The notes under the pieces: generated by a model
Told to the model about the DNA's origin: nothing
Databases searched by the model: none
Seen by the model: only the letters and a program-made list of their open reading frames with translations
Program-made: the position numbers and the translations under genes
Shown here: positions 45,601-58,306 of the stretch, piece by piece
Numbering within the stretch: position 1 is the first letter of the stretch
Layout of the letters: every line of letters starts with the position of its first letter
Source: Cochliopodium minus
Taxonomy: Eukaryota > Discosea > Himatismenida > Cochliopodiidae
Assembly (NCBI GenBank): GCA_024220525.1
Contig: JAMYWO010000021.1
Location: 64,972-128,971, forward strand
Direction: 5' to 3'
Length of the DNA stretch: 64,000 bases

Positions 45601-47620
45601 TTTCAATTTCATATGATTTTTATTTTATTTATTTTTATTTCATTTTTAATTATTTCATATGATTTTTATTTTATTTATTTTTATTTTATTTTTAATTATT
45701 TTTAATTATTTTCATTTTATTTTCATTATTTTAATTTTATTTTTATTTTATTTTCATTATTTTTATTTTTTTGTAATTTTATTTTTTATTTTGTTTTATT
45801 CTTTTTTAAAAAATTTTTAGGCGGAGTAGAAGCTTCACCAGATATATTGAATGACCCAAACTCCCCTTCCAATTTTTTGCCAATCATCTTTCTCAGCGCT
45901 TCTTCACTCGAAAGAAATGTTGAAAAACTCTTTGGTATCGTCAACAATATTCTAACCGAAAGTGACTTTTCATACAACCCTGTAAAAATATAAAAATCAA
46001 TTAAAATAAATAAAAATAAAAAATAAAAAATAAAAAATAAAAAATAAAAAATAAAAAATCAATTAATAAAAATAAAAATAAAAAATATAAAATAAAAAAT
46101 GAAAATAAAATAAATAAAAAAAGAAAATAAAATGTAAAATGTAAATAAAAAATGAAAATAAAATAAAAAAATAAATGAAAATAAAATATAAAATACAAAA
46201 TAAAAAAAAATAAATAAAAAAAATTATAATATAAATTAATTGATATTTATTTTAAATTTTTTTTTTTTTTAGACTTTTTTGGTGAACAGATTGCAACAAG
46301 CATATGCAAGCATTTCTAATGATATTTCTTCAAGCGGGCATTCCTTTGCAAACAGACTTTGCACCTCAAAACACAACTTGTCTTTCGAAATTTTGGAGAA
46401 GTGGAAGGGTTTGAGTCAAAACAAGTATTTGCAGGGTTTAGTAGAAGGTTTGGAAGATCCTTCTACCTTGAACAACCTCATTGAAGATTTAAGTAAAAAA
46501 AAAAAATGTTATTTTTTTTTTTAATGTTATTTTTTAAAAAAATATATTTTTTCTTATATTTTTAATAGAAATTAATATTTTTAATTGATTTTTTTTTTTT
46601 TATTTTAAGATCAACTTTATTTTTAATTTGTTTACTTTCATTTAAAATTTTTATTTTTTATTTTTTAATTTATTTTTTAATTTTTTATTTTTATGACTTA
46701 AGAATCCCTCCACAGCTTTGTACAATCAAGAAACATAAAGTTTCTTTTCAACGCAGAACCACAGTACATCTCCCAAAAACTCTCCTCCGCCACAATAAGT
46801 CTCAACAAACTCCCCTTCAAAACCAACAACTTTTCGTACATCAACCAAACTAATTCCCAAACTTCTTCTCCCAACAAGTCTTTGTTTGTCCCCATCCCTT
46901 CTCAAGTCAATTACGTTTGTGCTTCTACTTTTACTGGTTTGAGTTATGTTCAGGAGGATTATCCTGTCATGAGAGTTTTGTCAGAGTTGACTGGAAACAT
47001 TTATTTGCACAAAGAAGTCAGGGAAAAGGGGGGTGCTTATGGTAAAACTCAAACAACAAAAAATATAATTCATTATATTTATTATAAAAAAGAAAATTAC
47101 ATTTTAAAAAAAAATAATAAACATTTTTGTTTTAAATTAATTTAAATTTAATTCTTGTTATTTTTCATCAAAAAGAAAACCTTAAACATTAATTTTATTA
47201 ACCTTTTTTTTGTTAGGTGGATTTTCGAGTTTTTCAAGAGGTGCTCTCAGTTTGATTTCTTACAGAGACCCTCACATCGAAGAAACTATTAACACCTTTG
47301 TTAGTTCCATCGATTGGATCAGCAAAAAAGATTTCACCGAGCAAGACATCAATGAAACCAAACTAAAACTCTTCAGCGATATCGACAGTCCTATCTCCCC
47401 TTCTTCTAAAGGTGTTGGGGAATGGATGAATGGCATTTCTTATGAACTTTCTCAACAAAATCGTCTTCGTCTTTTGAATGTTGGCAAAGAGGATCTTTTG
47501 AGGGTTGGTCACAAGTTTTTCTCCAATTTGAAGTCTTCTCCTAGAATTGCTGTTTTGGGTTCTGAACAAAACTCTAGCAAATTTGAAGATAAGAGTAATT
47601 GGGAAATTTTCAAATTATAA
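42626..47620 (+). CDS. PITRM1: mitochondrial presequence protease (PreP/Cym1, M16C metalloprotease)
   Basis: Eleven exons (42626-42734, 42813-43096, 43187-43301, 43464-43938, 44045-44593, 44727-44994, 45308-45545, 45821-45981, 46273-46492, 46703-47041, 47217-47620) close in phase to 1,053 residues. PreP degrades cleaved targeting peptides in the matrix. Exon 1 encodes a basic presequence ([15 protein letters not shown]). The inverted zinc motif HILEH appears in [14 protein letters not shown], with [12 protein letters not shown] downstream supplying the third ligand. [20 protein letters not shown] and [12 protein letters not shown] follow. A Glu/Gln-rich insert of about 40 residues (from [17 protein letters not shown]) interrupts the region between QEGHRLEFV and the [10 protein letters not shown] strand; it is unusual for the family. 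Confidence 0.95.
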
Positions 47621-47886
47621 AAAAATTAAATTCAATAATTTTATTTAATATCATTTCATCATTTTCCTTTTTTCAAAGTGAGACATAATTTTCTTTGTTT
47701 GGATGATCTTCCAAATTTTCTAGTTCCAATATTTTCATTTCATCTTTAAATCTTGTTTATAATTCCAATGAAATATAAGAGGAACGTTGATAGATCAATT
47801 AATAAAAGCACAATTGATTTAAAATTGAAGAAAATAAAAATATTTTTAATTTAATGTATATTATCCTTTTATTTTTCTTTCACATT

Positions 47887-48964
47887 TTATTTTTTATTCC
47901 ACATCTTGATGAGGACACTTCTGAATCTAGAGGTATCTTTGGAATCGGTAGATTTCTCAGTACCTTTAACATCAATCAAATGGCGAACTCTCTCCCATTT
48001 GTTTCCAAGTTTTTCAACCTCTTCTCTCTTGTGGACGAAATCCTTTTGAGATTCCCCATTTTCTTTTTGTTTACTTGAAATTTGTTCTTTTCTTTTTTGA
48101 TAAAATTCGTCTAATTCTTTTTGAGCTTTTTTTCTTTGTTCTTCTGTTTTTTGTCTTGATTCTTCTGTTTTTTTGATCAATTCTTGATTATGATTGTTTC
48201 TCCAAATTCTATTTTAAAAGAAAATCATGTTAATTTATTTATTCACAAGCAAAATTTGATATATCTCGTTAATAAACGATCAAATCCTCAAAATATATAA
48301 GCTTTATTTGGCATCAATAAGATATTCTTCAATATTATTACAATTTGAAATAAATATAATCCAAAAATATTTGATTTAGAAAATAAAAGCATTAATGTTA
48401 AAGAAGATATCAATTTTTAGTGATAATTATTTTTAATATGACGTTATATTTTATAAAAAATAAAATAAATTTTTATATTTATATTTTTGTGATATTTTTG
48501 GTATATCTTTCTCAGTCAATAGGAATGTATTTATGTATAATTGCTTTTTTTATAAATATTTTTGAAGTCCATATGAAAAGGGATTAGGTGTACCTTAATT
48601 TTTCATCATTCTCAGTAGGTCTTGGAACACTGAACAAACTATCACCTTGCAAGATGCTTTGGATATTGCTTTTATCATTTCCTGAGCTGCTTCCAAAACC
48701 AGTATTATTGCTTCCATAACCTGAGCTTCCATAAGGTTGGAGATTCTCATCTGATTGAATGGAATCTCCAAATGAAGAAAAATTAGGGGTGGAATTGGAG
48801 AATGGGGTTGTTTGTGGTGATCCTGTTGGTTGCTCTGATGGTGAGAAATCTTTTGAGGTTACCTCTCCTTGAAATTCATCTTGTTGATTTTCATTATTAT
48901 TGTTAGATCCTTCTTCAAATGGGTTTTGAGGGAAATTATCGTCTAAATCCAAAAGATTACTCAT
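47887..48964 (-). CDS. CLTA: clathrin light chain
   Basis: Exons 48594-48964 and 47887-48208 give 230 residues. Clathrin light chain binds the heavy-chain hub and regulates coat assembly. The N-terminal half is acidic, Ser/Asn/Gln-rich and disordered, starting MSNLLDLDDNFPQNPF. The C-terminal half has the conserved coiled coil: IWRNNHNQELIKKTEE, KKAQKELDEFYQKRKEQI, then KWERVRHLIDV and RFRSVLIKMWN. The order and spacing match fungal and animal light chains. It lies tail-to-tail with the PreP gene. Confidence 0.9.
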
Positions 48965-49139
48965 TATTTTTGAAATTTATATGCTCTTAAATTTTTTTTA
49001 TTATTTTTTTTTATTTCAATGAAAATCTCACTTGAATATTGAAGATCAAAAATTGGAATGATGCTATAATTTGGATTCATAAAAGAATCTCCCAAATTTG
49101 AAAAAATTTAAACTTTTATTTTAAAAAATTTTTGATTGT

Positions 49140-52100
49140 TCAATCAGTTTCCTCTTTTTCGTTTTTGTTATTGTTGTTGTTTACGGTTTTATCGTGTTTG
49201 AGATCTTTGGAAGTGGTGAGTAGCTCCAAAAACTTTTTTCTATTGATCTTTTTTTTCCTCATGGTCTTGACATCAACACCAGGAAAGGCAGAAGGCTCAT
49301 ACTTTGAAGCAAGGAACAAAATCTCGAGATCATCCTTACTTTGCTTCTTAGTTTTGAGGATAAACTCACCAGAATCAATGATGGAAACGGAGGATCTCAT
49401 CTTGGTGTTGGATAGATCAGAATCATCAGAGATGATCTCCTTCGTCTTAACAGATTTAAGAGTTTTACTAATCTGCTTTTTGTTTTTCTTTTCGTCCTTC
49501 TTTGTTTTTGTATCTTCGTCTCCGTTCAACTTTTCCTTTTCAGGACTCACATCTTTTCCATTACTTTTCGTTTCTACATTGAACTTCTTGGAACTGAGTC
49601 TTTTTTCCAACAACTTGTTAGCAGCCAACATCTCGCTCATTTGGGAAATGAGATCCGTCTTCTTGAACTCACGAGAAGATCTAGGAGAAATGATGGGATT
49701 CGCTTCCTTTAAACTGATAGGAGTTTCTCTTACTTTTGGAATGGTAGTTTGAATATCGTTTTTTTTATCTTTTTTCTTGGAGCTTTTATCTCTAGGAGAC
49801 TTTCTTTTCTTGTTTTCTCTGGGGGAGACTTTGATATCTCTGGGAGAAAGATCCATACTCTTTATATCTGATCTTTTGGGTGAAACTTTTTTAGGTGAGA
49901 TTTTAGATTCACTTCCTTTTGGAGAAGTTCCAACAGGAGAGAGTTTGGTTTCCGAACCTCCAAATGGATTATTTACTAAATCCAAAGGAGGCATTTTTTT
50001 GATATCATTGTATCTTCCTACATTTTGAGTTTTAGGAATGCTACTAAAGTCGAATTTGGGTAGAGGATTCGGACTCTGTATTTCAACAGAATTTTCGGAG
50101 AAGGGTTGTTCGAAAGGATCATTTTCTCCTTTTTTATTACTGTGTCTATCAAGGAAGGAACCAGTAAAGCTTCTTTTTCTAGGAGCATCTTCTTCTGTTT
50201 CTTTAGTAGAGTTGGCGTCTGATCCTTTTTTTCCATTGAAAAAACTTTTCCATTCAACTCTTTTGCCAGATTCCTTCTTATCTTCTTTTTTGGTGCCACT
50301 ATCTAGTTTTTTGTCTTCATACACTGGAGTGGTCGCAATTTGTTGAGAAACAAAAACGGGAGGTGAACTAACCAAATCGCTTGAAACTGGATAATTGGGA
50401 GATTTCCTTCTCAATGGTGGCGATGACAAAGGAGTTGGTGGAGGAGAACTGCTTGGTGTAGTTGAAGGACTATTTCTGTTTTTTTCTTTTTTTTTAATTT
50501 TGTTGATTGGAAGTTGAGAGATCTCCTCTTTCATTTTCTCCACATCTGTTTTTGAAAGTTCAATCTTGCTAAAACTCTTTATCTGATCAAGGAATTGTTT
50601 CCTGTGAATGTTTCCAATAGATAACCCCTTGTTTCTATTCTTTCCTTTGAATTTCTTTAAGGGATCGATGTTTTGTATTTCGAGCTCTTCCAACTTTGAA
50701 ATACTGTTATCCGAAAGGGGAGACAAATCCAAAACATCAATAGAAGAGTTGGGAGAATCAGATTTCATTCTGATCTTTAAGATTGAACCAGATGCTCTTT
50801 CCAATGTATTTGTATAAAACGAGCCACCAGAAGGACTATCGCTTCCAAAAAATGAATTATCGTCGTTGGATTGTAATATTTGATCTATTCTCTTGCTCGT
50901 GTTCAAATCCAAAGGTCTCTTCAGTGACTCAAGAATTTCTTCTTTGGAAGGCTCTTTCTTAATTTCAATCTTTTCTTCGCTTTCTTTGCAAAAGTAAAGG
51001 TATAAATTAGAAGGCAAAGAGATAGAACGCTCTAAAGACTTTCGTTGCACTTTCTTTTTCTTTCCTCTAAGAGTAGAAGAACTACGGAGAATGGTGACAG
51101 AATCATCTCCAATATCTCCCAAGGACTCTGAAGCTTTTGTTCTGGTTTTGGTGAAATTAGTAGGATTATTTCTCAAGGTAGAAACTCTGAATTTTTCTTG
51201 TTTTTTCTGGAAAAGTTGCTTCATTCTGAATTTGGACATCTTCTTTTGATTTTTGTCTAAAAACACTGCTGTGTTGTGAATTTCTTTTATTGCTTTTGAA
51301 ATCAGATCTTTATCTTTGTGTGACTCTGGTGTTGCCTCAGCCACTCTCTCAAGAAGTAATTCGTATCTATAAACTCTTTGTACAGGTAAAATTAAATAAC
51401 TCTCCAAAGATTTCTTGTGAGGGATAGCACTTTTTTTAAAAAAAAAGAATGTTTGTTACTTTTTTAAAGTTGTAAAAAGAATTATTGTTCTTACCAAGTA
51501 GTTACGAAATTAAAATAATTCTGATCTCTGAATTTAAGTTCTTCCGTTAATTTAGATGAAACATTGTAATTGTTACAATATTCTACATATATTTTTAGCT
51601 CAGAAGCAAGCTCTTCGAACAAATCACCAATCACTAATTGCTGAAATGTTAAATCTTCTAAACTTTGATTCTTATCTTCCTCTTCCTCTTCCTCTCCTTC
51701 CTCTTTGTTGTTTGTCTCCGATTTGTCTTCTGTAGATGTATCCATTTTGTTGGTTAGTTTCATCTTCTTGCATATTTGTTTAGTATCTTCAAATCTTTGA
51801 TATAATTTGTTGCAAAAAGATTGATGTATCTTCAAGATTTCCTTGATGTTCGAGAATATTCCAAAAGTATCCACTGTCTTTATGATCTTATTGTTTTTGA
51901 GTGGTATCATGAAACTCTGAAACAAAAAAGATAATATAAAAAATGGATTTCAGATATTTGTTATTATATTGAAATGAAAAAGGTAATAATTATACTTACA
52001 TTTACAAGAATTTCAATATCATTTGTATAAACTTCCTCTGTTTGATATATTTCTTTCACTATTTTGGATCTTTTCTTCAATAATTTTTGTTCTAGCTTGT

Positions 52101-52308
52101 GATTATCACTGTCTTTCGCTAAATGAGCTCCTCCAGTAAATTTCCAAAGATCATCCACCAAATTTTGAATTATATACAAAGATTGACATATAGATAGAAT
52201 GACCTTTAGTTTTTCAGTGAAGTATTCCAGATTCCAGTTATTATAAATATTACTTATTTTATTTTTCAAATTTGAGCTCTCATTTAGATTGGGTTTCGAA
52301 AATTGCAT
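49140..52308 (-). CDS. RhoGEF (Dbl-homology) protein with long disordered tail
   Basis: Three exons (52000-52308, 51495-51916, 49140-51429) close in phase to 1,006 residues. The DH domain covers about residues 80-320: KRSKIVKEIYQTEEVYTND (CR1), IHQSFCNKLYQRFED, and KKSLESYLILPVQRVYRYEL (CR3, the catalytic helix). An acidic insert (KEEGEEEEEEDKNQSLED) lies inside it. DH domains load GTP on Rho/Rac and drive actin remodelling. No PH domain is clearly recognisable after it. The remaining ~650 residues are Ser/Pro/Lys-rich with many SPR, SPK and SPP sites, suggesting phospho-regulation. The end is an Asn/Lys tract. Complete gene. Confidence 0.85.
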
Positions 52309-52485
52309 GTTTCTTTTTGATCTTCTTTTGCGATGGAAAAATATGAATTTATCTATTGCAACAGATAAAGGGAATGAAGACTATAAATTGAAATAGTTTA
52401 ATTACAGGAAGAATGAAATATTGAAGAATGTTTCCGAAAAAAAAAAAATGTAATATTTTGACAATTAATTGGAGTTAAATTTTCA

Positions 52486-52752
52486 TTATTTTCTTTTATA
52501 ATGTTCTCCTAATGTTTCTCCATTTATAAAAAAGTTTACTTTGAATGTTTCTCTGAGATAATCTAACCAATCGTTGCATATATGAAAATATTCCTGATAT
52601 TCTTCATTTTCAAGATTTTGATTGAATTGAAAAGGTGGAAATCCATACATTTTGTGATTGATGGATGATATGATTGCATTTACCACTCCAATTTCGATTG
52701 ATTGATGATCTTTTGTTTTAAAAAAATTTTTTTTTCGTTGTAATTCCAAACT
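52486..52752 (-). CDS. 3' exon of an unrecognised gene
   Basis: A splice acceptor just above 52752 opens about 88 codons ending at TAA (52486). The composition is ordinary, with aromatic-rich stretches (HKMYGFPPFQFNQ, FHICNDWLDYLRETF). I recognise no family. Candidate upstream exons at 52770-52960 are too short and do not match in phase, so the 5' part is unresolved. The rest of 52753-53369 is AT-rich, with an open plus-strand frame at 53025-53252 that looks like chance. Confidence 0.4.
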   Translation of the reverse strand, partial: SLELQRKKNFFKTKDHQSIEIGVVNAIISSINHKMYGFPPFQFNQNLENEEYQEYFHICNDWLDYLRETFKVNFFINGETLGEHYKRK

Positions 52753-53369
52753 CTAATAAATGTTAAAAATTCAATGATTGTAAAATACCATTGGCTATTT
52801 TCAAATTTTTTGTTGGTTTTTTATCATCTAAAGAAAATGTAAGTATTTAATTTATTGTATAATGTTATATTACCCATATTTTTTGATAATAATGATTAAA
52901 GCTATCTCTTCAACTTAAATTTGGGAATATGAATATCAAATTGTCTTTCTATTAATAATTTTAACTTGATTTTTTTTAATTAAATTTTTCAGCAAAAAAA
53001 AAAAAAAAAAAAATTCTCAATCTTTTGATTGGATATCTTTATCATGTTTATTTGAACACCCTTAAAAGTATATTCTTGAAAGGATTAAGTACATATATAT
53101 ATTCGGATCCAATTTTAATAAATCTCAATGAATTCATATTTGAAAAGCATAATAAAAATAAAAAAAGATTGTATCTTTTTAATTTCAATTCAAAAACAAC
53201 CAAACAGATTTCTATTTTTCAAGTTTTATCTTCTTTTATTGTCTACATTTAATCAACATCTAAACTAATTAAAAAAAATGAACTAAAAAGTATTTTACTG
53301 TATAAAAAATAGAAATAAAAAAAATATAAATATAAATAAAAAATAAAAAAATAGAGTTTTGATATTGAA

Positions 53370-54290
53370 ATGAGCGAAACTATTCCAGAAACAACACCAG
53401 AAGATTTATCCCATTTAGAATTAACTATTGTATCAGGAGCAAACCTCCAACCTAAAGATTCTAATGGTGAGAATAAAAACCAAACAAAAATTCCCCTCAT
53501 AAAAAAAAAATAATATAATTTTCAAAAAGGTAAGAGTGATCCATATGTGATGATATGGCCTCCAGTTTTGCATGTAAAAAATTATACTTTTGAGATCAAA
53601 AAAAAAAAAAATAATAATTTGAATGTACCAAAAATTAGGAAGATGAGGGTACAAAAAATCACAAAGCATTCAAAACTGTTATTATTGAAAAGACCTTATC
53701 CCCTGAATGGTAAACATATAAAATTTTTTTTATTTAATTATTTCCCCGAATAAACAAAATATAAGACAATATTGGAATCAACATTCGATTATCAATCCAT
53801 ATATATATATATTTTTTTCTTATATTTTCTTCAAATTATATAATTTTATTATGGTATTTATTTTATTTCATCTCAAAAATTAGGAATCAATCTTTTGAAT
53901 TTTTGAAAGGAATCACTTTCGAAGAATTGGAAGAGCATGTTGATAAATTTACTAATTTTAAACTTCAAGTAACCCTTTTAATCTTGAATATTTTTTTAAA
54001 CCTTTTTACTTTACAAAAATAAATAATAGCTTTGGGATTGGGATGCTGTAAGTTTTTTTTTTCCAATATATTTTTTTATAGTTCACAATCATAATCATTT
54101 CCTTTTAATTTATTCAATTTAGATTGGTGATCATGATTTTATGGGATGGTGTCAAGTCGATCTTAAGAGATTTATTGAAGAAAGAGATGGTTTTGAAGCT
54201 ACTTTGCAACTTCTTCCTTCTGAAAAACATGCTGATAAAGTCTCCGGTGAAATCAGAATTCTTGGTAGATTTGTATCTGTTGAAAAATAA
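53370..54290 (+). CDS. small C2-domain protein
   Basis: Six exons (53370-53466, 53530-53573, 53639-53709, 53884-53968, 54030-54047, 54123-54290) close in phase to 160 residues, essentially one C2 domain. The pattern is LELTIVSGANLQPKDSNGKS then DPYVMI (first Ca-binding loop), KAFKTVIIEKTLSPEWNQSF, LWDWDAIGDHDFMGWCQVDL (third loop), and EIRILGRF. Both loops carry acidic residues, so Ca-dependent phospholipid binding is plausible. A 44-residue exon inserts EELEEHVDKFTNF before the DWD loop. The fifth exon is an 18-nt microexon encoding LWDWDA, which is part of the Ca-binding loop. No exon is large, so the gene is easy to overlook. Confidence 0.88.
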
Positions 54291-54413
54291 AAACCCTTTT
54301 TTTTTTCGATTTATCCATTCGATAATTTTTCAATATAAAAGTATAAAAATAAAAAAATTTAATATATTATATCAACCAGCTTTCTTTTTGCTTTTTCATA
54401 ACTTTCTTGTTTG

Positions 54414-57400
54414 ATGAATAATCTTTTTGAAATAAATAATTTTCCTTCTTTAAAAATTTTATTCAGAAAAATTTATAAATTGAAAAATAAAAAAATGGAA
54501 GCGCTAGAAAAAGAATACATTTATGAGAATCAAAGAAAATCATCCCAAACTTTGGTTATATTCCATAAATTTTGGCATTTATTTAATCAATTTTTAAAAA
54601 TAATTACTTTTCATAAAATATATCCAGTCATTTGGAAATAATTTGCTTCCAACTGAGAAACATTTTTATAATTCAGAAGGGATTGAAAGAAAAATAGATG
54701 ATTTGGAAACTGAATGGGAAATAGTTTTGGATGATAAGAGTGATGATAAAGGATGGCAATATGCTGAGGATTTTTCATCGAATGCATGGTATTCCTATGA
54801 TAATTCTTGTTGGGTAAGAAAGAGGAAATGGAAGAGAAAAATCGAAATTCTCACCCAAAATGCAAGCCCAAGTTTTAACAAATATCTCACTTTATCTTAT
54901 TATTTTCCCACCATAAAATTGAAAGAACAAGATATCTTTAGTAATCAAACAATTTCTTTAATTATTTTCAAAATTAAATGATATCTCTCCTTTAATTAAG
55001 ATAAAACATTGGCATTTCGATTATCACATAGGATAATGTATAATGAAATGCAGTATATAGAAAAGATTAGAAAAAGGCTAATGGAGATAGAATCGAAAGA
55101 GATACACATCATTTTTGTCAACTTTGTTAAACTTATTTATCCTAAACACGAAGAAATGCTACTAACAATAGAAAGAACTCAAGAAAAATTGAGAGAAACG
55201 GAGATAAAGTTGATATTAGAACATTTCCTTACCATCATGAGCTCTTACTCTCATACACTAAAGAATATAGAAAATACAGTTCTAGAAAAAGGGTTCAAAA
55301 ATGATCCTTACGAAGAATATTTCTTGTTAGAAGCGAACAAGTATCTGGCAGAATATTTTTTACTATTTGGTGATGTGATAAATATTTCTGATAAAAACTC
55401 CAGCTACTTTTCTCTTTGCTATGACATACACAAACATCTTTTACAATGCTACTCTTTCTCTATCAATACTAAATTAGCCGGAACTATAAAAGAAGAAAGA
55501 AAAATAGACAAACTTTGTGTGAAGTTTGGGAATATAACAGTTAATGGTAAACCTGAAAAAATATACGTTTTCAACGATATTTTAGTAAGAGTATCCAAGA
55601 GTAAAGGAGAGGTGGCTATTTATCCCCTAGAGTTTTTGTGGGTGGATGAAAGTGAATGCAATGAAACACAAGTAATGATCATCAGTTTGTTTCAAAAACT
55701 TTTGCTTAAAGTTGCAGAACAAAACCAAAAATTCATTTCTTCTACCATCAAAAAAGCAATAGAAGTTAGGGTCAAACAAACGAATGAAACTACCACAGAA
55801 GACAAGAAAACGAGAAGGTTCATTAAAATGAGACTTTTGGATAAGAGCATTTACAGTGGAGAGGTTTACATGGCCAAACCAGAGGGAAATGGTAAAGTAG
55901 AGAAGAATGGAAATGTTGTTTATCGTGGTACTTGGAGAGATGGAAAAAAACATGGGAAGGGAGATTTCTTTAACGAGCAGGGACAACATATTTACTCTGG
56001 GGAATGGAAGGATGGGAAAAAAGAGGGGATTGGTGATTATTACGAGGGAGATGTTCATGTATACTCTGGAGAATGGAAGAACGATCAAAAGAATGGTTAT
56101 GGAAAAATGAAGTATGTTCCTACCTCTTTTAATCAAAGGCTTATTTCTTACTTTGGTATTTGGAAAGATGATCTTCGGTAAAAAAAAAAAAAGTTTTTAT
56201 TATGAATCTTTCTTTTTATTTTATTAAATATTTTTTATGTTTTTAGACACGGGAGAGGAACTGTTACTTACGAAAATGGATCTACTCTGGAGTGTTTTGG
56301 CTGGAACAAAGGTTCTATTGAGACCAACAAATCTTTAGTTATTTATGAAGATGAACATGAAAGATATGTTGGTTTTTGGAATGAAAAAGATGGTATTCTG
56401 TTTATTCTTTTTTTTATTTTCTTTATTTTCATTTTTTGTTATTTTTTGTTTTTATTTTTGTTATTTTAGGAAGATCTTTTTTTGGGATAAATTCTATTCC
56501 AAGTGGAGCCAAGAAGGGGAGATATTATGGTCTGCACTCATTTGGATCTGCCAATGGAAAAGGGACATTTATTTGTTTTTCTAAATCGGCATTCCAATTT
56601 ATTGGAAACTTTGAATTAACAAAGTTTGTTTCTACAAATAACATCAAATTTTCGGGAATAGGAATCGTCAAAATACCAAGTGAGATCATTTTAAAAACCC
56701 ATCCAAACTTTTTTTTACAGAAAAACTTCTTTCAATTAAAGATGTAGGATTTTTATCTGGTACTTTTGGTGGATTTGATTTCGATAATGATTCCATTGAT
56801 AATGTCAAAATAACAAATGGAAAGTTGACTTGTGGAAATCATGAGATAGAAGATCACAGATGGCAAATTTTGGTTAATGAGCAAATGAAATCTATTGTCA
56901 CCCAAACGGTAGAAGTTTTATAGTCACAAAACATATTCTCTTTATTATTTTTTTTTTTAAAAAAAAAGAATGAAACCAAAACACAGGAAGCATTATTCCT
57001 TAAATCTTTGAGTGAAAACAAAGAAGACAAAATTTTGACTCACATCCAGCCTTTGCTCATAAATAGTTCGGAAGATGAAAATGCAGGACATCCTTTTTCA
57101 ATCCTCATCAAAAGATTTATTTTCTTGGTTTGCTATTCCACAACGGGAGAATACAAGAACAATGAATGGTTTGATTTATCTTTGCAAGACTACTTTTTGT
57201 TCATTGATGCGATGAAAGTTTTGATTTTGGAGAAGTTTCCTTCTTACAAAGAAACCATCGAACCTTCCATAGAAGAAGCTCTCCAACATTCCATCTTTCA
57301 CAATTCCCAGTTTCTTTTTCATGATCACTTTATATCTATATTTGACGATATGGTAAAAAAATATTTTATTTTTCATTTTTTATTTTTTATTTTTATTTTT

Positions 57401-58199
57401 ATTTTTTTTTTATTTTTCATTTTTTATTTTTATTTTTTATTTTTTTTTATCTTTTATTTTATATTTTTTATTTTTTATTTTTTAATTTTTAATTTTTATT
57501 TTTTATCTTTTATTTTTATTTTTTATTTTTTATTTTTTATTTTTTATTAATTTTAAATTTTATTGTTTACTTTCTATTTTTAATTTTATTTTTTTTAATT
57601 CAAAAAGGTTTCAGAAAAGAACAAAAAAATATCCCAACTTTGTAACAAGTTTATCAAAAAGTACGAAAAAGACGAAGACCAGTTGAAGGCTCTTTCTCTC
57701 AACAAAAAATGGATCGAATTACTCATGCTCCAAAAGAAGGAAACGGATACCATCATCCTTAAAAACGCCCACACTTGCCTCGGGAAACTTTTCAAAACGG
57801 AAAAGAGTCCTATTTCTAAGATCCTTTGTTTGCAGTTCTGGTTGAATGAAATCGATATTAGTTTGTCTCTCGCAACCAGATCTATAGATAATGTTGGTGA
57901 AATAATTTTTAATTCCGATGAACAGTTACCTGGTAATATTTTTAATTTTTTTTTTAAAAAAAAAAATTTTTTTTGAACAATTATTTTTTTTTGAACAATC
58001 ATTTTTTTTAGTTGCGATATTTACTGTCATCAGGGTTATTTGTGAGAGAGATGATAACTTTATTTATACCCAGCTCTTTTTCTTGAACAGGTTTGTCAAA
58101 AATTTTGATTATGTTTGTTCCAGGGAACCCTGCTTGAACGTTTTCACTTCTGTCATTCACTTTTTGGAGAATTTTTTTGAAAAGGAATATTCTTTGTAA
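54414..58199 (+). CDS. alsin-like Rab5-type GEF: DysF, DH/PH-like, MORN, VPS9
   Basis: Nine exons (54414-54554, 54628-54871, 55001-56177, 56247-56392, 56470-56679, 56721-56908, 56987-57352, 57608-57932, 58012-58199) close in phase to 994 residues. Residues ~17-105 form a dysferlin-type domain (YENQRKSSQTL, NNLLPTEKHFY, GWQYAEDFSS, SCWVRKRKWKR). A helical DH-like region and a PH-like strand region (KIYVFNDILVRVSK) follow. MORN repeats (YRGTWRDGKKHGKGDF, YSGEWKDGKKEGIGDY, YSGEWKNDQKNGYGKM) come next, and a VPS9 domain ends the protein (LPVAIFTVIRVICERDDNFI). Alsin has DH-PH-MORN-VPS9 preceded by RCC1; here a DysF domain replaces RCC1. The role should be endosomal Rab5 activation. DH catalysis is uncertain. 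Confidence 0.85.
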
Positions 58200-58306
58200 A
58201 TAATAAAAAAAAATTTGTGTTTGAATAAATAAACAAAATTTGTAAATGAATTTTTTAATTATTTTAAAAAATAAAAAAATTAAAAAATTTAAAAAAATAA
58301 AAAAAA

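Noticed and set aside
53025-53252. Plus-strand ORF of 75 codons
   Set aside because: It has no splice context, no family resemblance, biased Tyr/Leu/Phe content typical of this AT-rich spacer, and no conserved motif.
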